A DNA stretch of 22,446 nucleotides, from positions 1 to 22,446 of IMG/VR virus record IMGVR_UViG_3300045738_000546. One strand, 5' to 3'. This document shows, one piece after another, positions 14,533 through 20,783 of the stretch. How positions within the stretch are numbered: the first letter of the stretch is position 1; every line of letters starts with the position of its first letter. The notes under the pieces were generated by a model, which was not told the origin of the DNA, did not search any database, and saw only the letters and a program-made list of their open reading frames with translations. The stretch comes from a virus. The position numbers and the translations under genes were made by a program.

Positions 14533-16757
14533 TGGCTTTTGTTGATGAAATAGGTTATTACGCTGGAAGTACTAGTAGTAAAACGAGTGAAATAACTCAG
14601 TTTATTACTAATGGTATAAAGTGGGTTATTAATCAAATTGAGAAGGGTAATCCTGAATTATTGCCACTTTTTGCACAAGCAAGTGTTCTGACTAATTCAT
14701 CCCCCACCCTTACATTATCTTCGAATAGTAGGATAATAGATGTAGTAAGACTAAATGCTGATGACGGAACTGCCGAGGCTTTAAAATGTAGCCCAGTGAA
14801 TTCTGCTTATCGAAGTAATGTCGTCAATACGGATAGTCTTTATTATGCAGGAAAGGATTCCCCTGTTTATTATATTGATAATGCAGTTCTTACGGTTAAG
14901 CCTACGCCAACTGCTTCACAGACAGCTACAATAAGTATAGTTTTACCAGATACTTCTGTTACTGGAGCTGGAAATGGTATACAAAATTTTCCCTCCGATT
15001 TATATCATGCTGTAATTTTATATGCATCTATACAACTTTTACACAATAAAATGGCAGTTTTGAATTCTAAGTTACCGACTGATCTTGATTCGGATACTAC
15101 AGTATTCGATGCTATATCAGATGTTAGTGTTGATTTAGCATTATCGAGTGCTTTACCTACTGCAATAAGTATGGGGGCAACTGGTTTGCCTGCTGCAATA
15201 GATATGGATTCTGTTGCGTTACCATCAGCAATAACTGTCAGTTCTTCATTACCAAGTGGTGTGGCTATATCAAGTAGTCTACCAACTGGTATAAATGTTA
15301 GTAGTAGTTTGCCATCTACTATAGTTGTTACTACTGCTTTGCCTAGTGGTATAGCTATTTCAAGTAACTTACCAACTGGATTTACTTCATTGGCAACTTC
15401 TTTGCCTGGGGGTTTTACAGACAGTCTATCAACTGATCTACCTACTAATTTTTCTGTTACAGCTACATTACCTAATCCAATAGTAGTTGGAACAAGTATA
15501 CCAACTTCTATAGATGTAAGCAGTATTAATATTCCAGGTGCATTTGCACCAACAACAAGTATACCTACTATTGCCATACCAGAAATTTCTGCTGATTTTC
15601 AGGATGCGATGGATAAGGCTAAAAATTTAATCGATGATGCGGCTGGTGGTACTGGCACTTCTTCTTCTGCTCAGACTTGGCTTGCGGATGAAGACGAAGA
15701 AATGGCTCAGGCAACTGTTCAAGTAGCCTCTCAAGAACTTCAGAGAGCAACCGCTTCTTTAGGGAAGTGGAGAGAAGATGTGACTAAAGCTGGATCAATA
15801 TTTCAATCTGATATGCAAAAGCATCAAGCAGACGTAGCTAAAGAAACTCAAAGAATAGCGAACGAATCTTCAAGATATACCACTTTACTTGGAAAAGAAT
15901 CTGGCAGAATTGAGACTGAACTTGGTAAATACAATGCTGAGGTTCAGAAGGAAGGACAACGAGTTCAGACTGATGTATCAAATTTTACAGCTCAGACTCA
16001 GAAAGAAAGTCAGAGATATCAGGCAGAATTGGGATCGTACGGTGCTGAAGTAACAAAAGAATCTCAAAGAATACAAGCTGATATTACTGAGTATAGTGCA
16101 GAGGTAGCTAAAGAAAGTCAAAGAATTCAATCTGATATTGCTAAATATACTGCGGAAGTTACAAAAGAGGGGCAGAGGGTTCAGGTGGATACTAGTATTT
16201 ATACAGCAGAGATACAAAAGGAAGGTCAAAGAGTACAAGCAGAAGCGAGTAAATTTACGGCTGAATTGGAAAAAGAAGGTCAAAGAGTACAAAATGCAGT
16301 TGCTATTTATACTTCTGAGGTTCAGAAAGAAGGACAGCGTATTCAGGCTGAGACTGGAACATATACCACTGAACTATCTCTAAAAAGTACTCAAATGCAA
16401 CAGGAGGTATCGGCATATACTAATCAACTTTCGAAGGAAACTGCCAGAGTTCAACAAGAAACATCCACATTCACTAGTCAGCTTTCAAAGGAAACGGCAA
16501 GGATTCAACAGGAATCTGGTAATTATACTGCCGAGTTACAGAAGGAAGGTTCCCGTGTTCAAAATGAACTTGCAAAATATAATGCAAATCTCCAAAAAAA
16601 GGTTACGCTTTATACTACTATTATTAGTAAATTGAACACAGACTACCAATGGCTTCAAAGCCAATACCAGGTTGTGAAGCAAGAGTTGATGGAGTTTATG
16701 GCTCCATATGCTGTAGCTGGGATGCCAGATAGTACAGTAGAGAGGGTAAGACGTTGA
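14532..16757 (+). CDS. Connector/tail-like protein with giant 18-residue-repeat coiled coil
   Basis: 741 residues in three parts. Residues 1-200 resemble a head-tail adaptor (NGIKWVINQIEKGNPELLP ... FPSDLYHAVILYASIQLL), a pattern also seen at 17496. Residues about 206-354 are an LPSGI-type beta repeat; five consecutive units (237-286) have a ten-residue period. Residues 437-688 are 14 gap-free copies of an 18-residue unit like KEGQRVQAEASKYTAEVQ, then a short helix and end. An 18-residue period equals five alpha-helical turns, so the copies should stack into one long straight helix. In the particle it could be a fibre, needle or internal rod joined to the connector. The start at ATG 14532 overlaps the upstream stop. 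Role inferred from position and shape. Confidence 0.7.
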   Translation: MAFVDEIGYYAGSTSSKTSEITQFITNGIKWVINQIEKGNPELLPLFAQASVLTNSSPTLTLSSNSRIIDVVRLNADDGTAEALKCSPVNSAYRSNVVNTDSLYYAGKDSPVYYIDNAVLTVKPTPTASQTATISIVLPDTSVTGAGNGIQNFPSDLYHAVILYASIQLLHNKMAVLNSKLPTDLDSDTTVFDAISDVSVDLALSSALPTAISMGATGLPAAIDMDSVALPSAITVSSSLPSGVAISSSLPTGINVSSSLPSTIVVTTALPSGIAISSNLPTGFTSLATSLPGGFTDSLSTDLPTNFSVTATLPNPIVVGTSIPTSIDVSSINIPGAFAPTTSIPTIAIPEISADFQDAMDKAKNLIDDAAGGTGTSSSAQTWLADEDEEMAQATVQVASQELQRATASLGKWREDVTKAGSIFQSDMQKHQADVAKETQRIANESSRYTTLLGKESGRIETELGKYNAEVQKEGQRVQTDVSNFTAQTQKESQRYQAELGSYGAEVTKESQRIQADITEYSAEVAKESQRIQSDIAKYTAEVTKEGQRVQVDTSIYTAEIQKEGQRVQAEASKFTAELEKEGQRVQNAVAIYTSEVQKEGQRIQAETGTYTTELSLKSTQMQQEVSAYTNQLSKETARVQQETSTFTSQLSKETARIQQESGNYTAELQKEGSRVQNELAKYNANLQKKVTLYTTIISKLNTDYQWLQSQYQVVKQELMEFMAPYAVAGMPDSTVERVRR
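15147..15594 (+). repeat. LPSGI-type degenerate protein repeat
   Basis: About a dozen imperfect copies of a pattern like SSSLPSGIAV. Five consecutive units (15240-15389) are in exact ten-residue register: SSSLPSGVAI, SSSLPTGINV, SSSLPSTIVV, TTALPSGIAI, SSNLPTGFTS. The alternating hydrophobic/polar pattern suggests a beta-solenoid or elongated beta stalk between connector domain and coiled coil. Confidence 0.65.
15840..16595 (+). repeat. Fourteen tandem 54-base repeats (18-residue coiled-coil units)
   Basis: Each unit starts K-E-[ST/G]-x-R-[IV]-Q and ends Y-x-A-E-[VL]-x. All 14 copies (residues 437-688) are in perfect register with no insertion or deletion. The DNA copies have diverged in third positions, showing old duplication maintained by selection. 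One copy is the least regular (LKSTQMQQEVSAYTNQLS). Confidence 0.85.
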
Positions 16758-17038
16758 AATTAAAAGAAATGGTAGAAATGGTTCAGCAGCATCATCCAGA
16801 TTTGGGTGTTACTGAGATAGTTAAGATGCTGAACATAGCTCAAGATGAGTATAGCCAAAGGACAAGAATGCTTGAAAAAGCCACTCAATTTGACTTAGCG
16901 GATGGTCAAAGATACTATGCATTAGATGGTGCAATTCTTGAAATAAAATCGGTAGACATGGAAGGTGCTGATGGAAGTGCTGACCATGTGAATATACCAA
17001 AACTAATCGGTAGACCGATAAGAAGGGACTTAACATAA
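16754..17038 (+). CDS. Small head-tail adaptor-like protein
   Basis: 94 residues from TTG 16754, which overlaps the previous stop as TTGA and has AGAGGG eight bases upstream. The sequence reads like the first half of a connector: a helix (LGVTEIVKMLNIAQDEYSQR) then a strand region (FDLADGQRYYALDGAILEIKSVDM). This matches proteins that pack under the portal. It is followed by TAATG overlap with the next gene. Assignment is by resemblance and position only. Confidence 0.5.
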   Translation: MKLKEMVEMVQQHHPDLGVTEIVKMLNIAQDEYSQRTRMLEKATQFDLADGQRYYALDGAILEIKSVDMEGADGSADHVNIPKLIGRPIRRDLT

Positions 17039-17496
17039 TGGCGATAACATTTAAAATACAATATGCTGCTTCTGCTACGCCTATTGAATCAACTCAACTT
17101 ACTGATACAAGTAATGTTGCTACTTCTGTACATAGTAGTATCGATAAGTCTATAGGTGGAGGAAAAGAAATATCATGTAGTACAGTAGCTACTAATGTTA
17201 ATTATAAAGACTATACAACGACTGCTGCGTATGTTATTTTAGATCATGCTACTATTTACAATACTACAGTAACAGATGCAGATTTTCTTATTATCAAGAT
17301 AAGAGAAGCGGGGTCATCAGGAACACCTGATGTTTTAGTGCACTTTGCTGGAGTAGATGATGCTTTGAAACTTAGCGGTATTGGAGATGTGATGATGCTT
17401 AGACCTAATGCTATAGAGGGTGCCAATATTAAATTAAAGTCGTCTGGTAGTACAACTCTTGCTAAGGTAGATATATTATATGGGTTAGAATCGTAA
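17038..17496 (+). CDS. Beta-rich virion protein (hypothetical)
   Basis: 152 residues coupled on both sides by TAATG overlaps. Thr/Ser/Ala-rich with many predicted strands (FKIQYAASATPIESTQLT ... VDILYGLES). No catalytic motif. The composition and place between two adaptor-like genes suggest a capsid-decoration or tail-sheet structural protein. No specific family recognised. Confidence 0.55.
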   Translation: MAITFKIQYAASATPIESTQLTDTSNVATSVHSSIDKSIGGGKEISCSTVATNVNYKDYTTTAAYVILDHATIYNTTVTDADFLIIKIREAGSSGTPDVLVHFAGVDDALKLSGIGDVMMLRPNAIEGANIKLKSSGSTTLAKVDILYGLES

Positions 17497-17915
17497 TGGC
17501 TGGTACTTATGTAGATAATTGGAGCAATAGATATGCTGCTAATCAATGGGTTTGGTGGACAGAAAGAGATGCGGTCGGAATTGCAAAATATAACCCTAAC
17601 TCTGAGAGATTTACTTCTCCAAGTACGGCTCAAGTTGGTAAAAAGATCACTTTATTTTATTATAAAAAAGCTGCTCAGTTTACTGAACCTTCCTCTGCGT
17701 CATATTCATGGACAGCTGTCAGCGATTTCCCATCACAGTTTCATGATTATATAGTTGCAAAAGCTGTTGCGTTAGGTTATGAAAAGAAACCTGAGACTAT
17801 TCAGTTAGCTCAGTATTTTCATGAGAAATTTGAAAAGGGTGTTAAAGAAGGAAGAAGCTTTGCCTATCGGGCAAGAGCTGGTACTGTTAAATACATAAAG
17901 CCTGTGAGCTTTTAA
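17496..17915 (+). CDS. Head-tail adaptor-like protein
   Basis: 139 residues. The C-terminal half contains FPSQFHDYIVAKAVALGYE followed by a charged helix (HEKFEKGVKEG), the same arrangement as FPSDLYHAVILYASIQLL in the N-terminal domain of the 741-residue protein. Together with the 94-residue protein it resembles the two halves of a gp4-like connector. The N-terminus WSNRYAANQWVWW is Trp-rich. Starts by overlap with the previous stop. Assignment inferred. Confidence 0.55.
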   Translation: MAGTYVDNWSNRYAANQWVWWTERDAVGIAKYNPNSERFTSPSTAQVGKKITLFYYKKAAQFTEPSSASYSWTAVSDFPSQFHDYIVAKAVALGYEKKPETIQLAQYFHEKFEKGVKEGRSFAYRARAGTVKYIKPVSF

Positions 17916-17926
17916 AGGAGATTATT

Positions 17927-18568
17927 ATGCCAGGGTTACTAGATAAAATAAAAGAGTTTGCTTCCCAGCAGGGAGAAAACTGGAGAACGGCTAGAGAGCG
18001 TCAGGATGCTGGTGGAAATAGAAATCCGTGGCTAAAGACAGATCAAGAACAGGCTCAACTAGCAAGAGATCAGAGTGGTGGAGAAATAGGTCAAGTAGCT
18101 AATCGAGCATGGGCTAGTAAGATGTCTGCTGGTTCTCCCGACAGTGTGGCTGGAACTTCTGGAATGAGTTTTGATCCTCAAGATTCAGATAGTGTTATGG
18201 AGATGCAGAGATCGTTAAATGCATCTGGTATAACAGACAAATGGGGAGAAGCCCTTTCCGAAGATGGTAGAATGGGCCCAAAAACATTATCAGCTTTAAG
18301 GTCTATGCAAGAATCAAGAGGTCAGTTTATAGGGCCAGAGGGTTCTGATGAGCAGGCTTTAAATCAAGACTATCAAGAAGATCATGGCAGATTAAATGAG
18401 ACTGGAAATCCACTAATGAATAAGAGTAATTGGTGGGATAAGCTTATTGGAAGAACTCCAGAAGAAGGGCATATTCAAGAATATAATCCTCAAATGAGGG
18501 CTCCTGGCCCTGGTGGAAGAATGGGTGCTTATAAACGACCAAGTGGTGGTGGTGGAAGGATGTATTAA
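17927..18568 (+). CDS. Virion protein with peptidoglycan-binding-like domain
   Basis: 213 residues from ATG 17927 with AAAGGAG upstream. Residues 86-132 form a PG_binding_1-like unit (VMEMQRSLN ... DGRMGPKTLSALRSMQ). Flanking regions are hydrophilic and Gly/Pro-rich (N-terminal GENWRTARERQDAGG; C-terminal GPGGRMGAYKRPSGGGG), so likely unstructured. Such a protein could anchor the tail tip or an internal ejection protein to the cell wall. No hydrolase domain is visible. The stop overlaps the next start. Confidence 0.6.
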   Translation: MPGLLDKIKEFASQQGENWRTARERQDAGGNRNPWLKTDQEQAQLARDQSGGEIGQVANRAWASKMSAGSPDSVAGTSGMSFDPQDSDSVMEMQRSLNASGITDKWGEALSEDGRMGPKTLSALRSMQESRGQFIGPEGSDEQALNQDYQEDHGRLNETGNPLMNKSNWWDKLIGRTPEEGHIQEYNPQMRAPGPGGRMGAYKRPSGGGGRMY

Positions 18569-18825
18569 TGGCAATTAATACTAGAGCATATGATTGGGAA
18601 AAGAATAACTTCGGGACAACTGAATTTGATGATCTTAGTGGTTGGGCGTTTACCGAACTAGGAAATCAGTACTTTAATTCATTTGTTACTGATAACTTTA
18701 GTCCTATTGCGGTATTAGCAAGCCCGACTCTTTCTAGTGTTAGTGTTGGTTCGACATCTTATACAGATCAGTCTGTGAGTGCCCCTATTTATACAGAAGT
18801 AGAAATAATAAGTGAGAATTTTTAA
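18568..18825 (+). CDS. Hypothetical tail protein, 85 aa
   Basis: Begins by overlap with the preceding stop and ends by overlap with the next start. N-terminal 45 residues are aromatic and mixed (YDWEKNNFGTTEFDDLSGW), the rest Ser/Val/Thr-rich and probably beta. No known domain recognised. Position within the fibre cluster suggests a tail component or fibre adaptor. Confidence 0.55.
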   Translation: MAINTRAYDWEKNNFGTTEFDDLSGWAFTELGNQYFNSFVTDNFSPIAVLASPTLSSVSVGSTSYTDQSVSAPIYTEVEIISENF

Positions 18826-19106
18826 TGGGATCATTATCAGGCCCTAATAAAATAAAGGATGTTTATACAAAGCTTGTCTTTAAAGGCACGGATGGACTTC
18901 TTTATATAGATGACGGAACTTCAGATGTGCAGGTTATGAATCCTGCAATTCAGGGTGTACTTAAGAGTGCGACTCTTCCTGGTTCTGGAATTGAGGGAGA
19001 CCTGTATTATGATACCGATGATGATAAACTTTATGCTAGGGATGAGGACTCTTGGAATGAGATAGTCACTAGCATATCTGGAACCGTCGATGGCGGTTCC
19101 TATTAA
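18825..19106 (+). CDS. Small fibre-like protein with KLY motif and DGGSY end
   Basis: 93 residues. GIEGDLYYDTDDDKLYARDEDSWNE is the pattern of phage fibre N-domains in which a G-E/D-x-x-y-x-T-D-x-x-KLY unit precedes a Gly-rich or Trp end. The C-terminus is TVDGGSY, identical to the end of the 348-residue fibre protein that follows. The two may share an assembly-terminating or exchange peptide. Coupled to its upstream neighbour by TAATG. Confidence 0.6.
   Translation: MGSLSGPNKIKDVYTKLVFKGTDGLLYIDDGTSDVQVMNPAIQGVLKSATLPGSGIEGDLYYDTDDDKLYARDEDSWNEIVTSISGTVDGGSY
19080..19100 (+). other. RNA hairpin overlapping the end of the 93-residue gene
   Basis: GGAACCG (19080-19086) pairs perfectly with CGGTTCC (19094-19100) around a seven-base loop. 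It covers the last codons (GTVDGGSY). There is no T-run behind it. It could moderate readthrough to the next fibre gene; the matching end of the 348-residue gene does not form it. Confidence 0.35.
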
Positions 19107-19127
19107 CAATGAGATAAGGAAGTAACT

Positions 19128-20174
19128 ATGGCACGAAATAATCTATTACAACTTAGAAGAGGAGCTGATTCTAGCCTTCCAAGTTCTGGTTTAGCTGCTG
19201 GTGAACCCCTATTTAGTACAGATAACATGAAGCTTTATATAGCTTCTAATGGAACGACCACTAATTGGGTTGGAGCACCTATTGTTGACCAGGATAATAT
19301 GGCTGATGATAGTGCTGTTAAACTTGCAACTCAGCAGAGTATTAAGAAATATGTTGACGATCAAGTAGCGGCTAAGGATGCTCTATCCGAATTAACGGAT
19401 ACAACAATAGCTTCACTTTCGAGTGGGCATATGTTATTCTATGATGGTTCGGATTCATGGGATAATAAGGCTATGAGTGGAGATGCTACTATTAATAGTA
19501 GTGGTGCTCTTACAATTGCAGCTAGTTCAGTAGAAGGTTCAATGCTAAACGCTAATGTTCCTGGTCATGGAATAGAAATTAATTCCAGTGCATTAAGAGT
19601 TAAGTTAGATGGTGGAGCTTTAGCTAGAAGTTCAAGTGGAATGACTATCGCTGCTACTGGAGTAACCAATGCTATGTTAGCAGGTTCAATTGCAATTACT
19701 AAACTTGCAGCTTCAACTATTACAGTATCAGATGGTTCTAGTTCAACGGCAACTTCTCTTGGTGGAACAATTACTTTTGCTGGAACGAGCAATGAGGTAA
19801 CTGTTGATGAATCAAGTGGAACTATTCAGATTGGACTTCCAAATGATGTAACAATCGCAGGGAATCTTACCGTTTCAGGCGATACTGTGACTACTAATGT
19901 TGCTACTGTAAGCATCGAAGACCCTCTGGTCTCTTATGCTAGTGGTAATAGTGCAAATGCTGTTGATATTGGATTCTATGGTAAATACGTAGAATCTTCT
20001 ACAACTAAGTATCTTGGACTAGCTTGGGATGCAGATCAAACTGAATTTATCCTTTTTGAGGGTAATCAGGCTGTTCCTACTACAACGGTAAATAAGAGTG
20101 GTACAGGATTCGCTTTATCTGACTTAAGATTGGGAACAATTCACGCAGCAACTGTCGACGGTGGTTCATACTAG
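19128..20174 (+). CDS. Tail fibre protein
   Basis: 348 residues, ATG 19128 with AAGGAAG upstream. The N-terminus MARNNLLQLRRGADS ... LAAGEPLFSTDNMKLY is a well-known phage fibre head-binding pattern. The middle is Ser/Thr/Ala/Gly-rich with repeated beta-strand units (DATINSSGALTIAASSV, GGTITFAG), as in trimeric fibre shafts. The C-terminus (YASGNSANAVDIGFYGKY ... TVDGGSY) resembles a globular tip domain. It would mediate host recognition or attach other fibres. Confidence 0.8.
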   Translation: MARNNLLQLRRGADSSLPSSGLAAGEPLFSTDNMKLYIASNGTTTNWVGAPIVDQDNMADDSAVKLATQQSIKKYVDDQVAAKDALSELTDTTIASLSSGHMLFYDGSDSWDNKAMSGDATINSSGALTIAASSVEGSMLNANVPGHGIEINSSALRVKLDGGALARSSSGMTIAATGVTNAMLAGSIAITKLAASTITVSDGSSSTATSLGGTITFAGTSNEVTVDESSGTIQIGLPNDVTIAGNLTVSGDTVTTNVATVSIEDPLVSYASGNSANAVDIGFYGKYVESSTTKYLGLAWDADQTEFILFEGNQAVPTTTVNKSGTGFALSDLRLGTIHAATVDGGSY

Positions 20175-20188
20175 AAAGGGAGTAACAT

Positions 20189-20437
20189 ATGGCTCGTAAT
20201 AACAAGATTCTTCTTATGAAGAGCACAAGTACTGGTACTCCAGCCCCTGGTTCTGGTAGTCTAGAGAGTGGTGAACTTGCATTGAATTATAGTGCAAGTG
20301 TGAAAAGACTATATTTTAAAGATAGCGGTGGGACTGTGAGGGAGTTTATAGACTCAGTTCAGGTGCAAACAAAAGCTGATGCTGCTCAATCGGCAGCAGA
20401 AGGAAATGCTACTGCTTTGGCAATAGCGTTAGGGTGA
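20189..20437 (+). CDS. Small fibre N-domain protein (LESGELALNY type)
   Basis: 82 residues, ATG 20189 with AAAGGGAG upstream. Like the 348-residue fibre it begins MARNN, and it carries LESGELALNYSASVKRLYFKD, the same N-domain pattern, then a short helix (KADAAQSAAEGNATALAIALG). It looks like a stand-alone fibre head domain, either an adaptor or a truncated paralogue. Its stop is four bases before the next start. Confidence 0.65.
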   Translation: MARNNKILLMKSTSTGTPAPGSGSLESGELALNYSASVKRLYFKDSGGTVREFIDSVQVQTKADAAQSAAEGNATALAIALG

Positions 20438-20441
20438 GATA

Positions 20442-20783
20442 ATGGCTAATACTTTTAAATTAAAAACAAAGCCAAGTCTCACTACAACCCTAGCTGCTTA
20501 TTATACAGTTCCTAGTAGTACAACTGCTGTTGTTCTTGGAATATCACTTGCGAATGTAACAAGTGGTAGTGTTACTGCTGATATTCAAATAGTTTCAGAT
20601 ACTAGCGATGTTGAGACTAATGCGAATACTTATCTTGGAAAATCTTTACCTATTCCTGCAGGGGGTACCCTAGAAATAATGCAGGGAAATAAACTAGTTT
20701 TACAGACAACAGATATTATTAAAGCGAAAGCAAGTGCTACGTCTTCTGTAGACTTGCTTATTTCAATTATGGAGATCACCTAG
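20442..20783 (+). CDS. Small beta-rich tail protein
   Basis: 113 residues, ATG 20442 with weak upstream GGGTGAG. Strand-rich sequence (AYYTVPSSTTAVVLGISLANV ... SVDLLISIMEIT) lacking charged surface clusters; resembles jelly-roll-like virion proteins. The stop overlaps the GTG start of the next fibre (TAGTG), so they are coupled. No family certain; a fibre-associated or decoration protein is likely. Confidence 0.6.
   Translation: MANTFKLKTKPSLTTTLAAYYTVPSSTTAVVLGISLANVTSGSVTADIQIVSDTSDVETNANTYLGKSLPIPAGGTLEIMQGNKLVLQTTDIIKAKASATSSVDLLISIMEIT

Noticed and set aside
15005-15577. 190-residue minus-strand frame opposite the connector gene
   Set aside because: It is the antisense of the LPSGI repeat region, which produces an artificial Val/Leu-rich frame; no SD or independent support.
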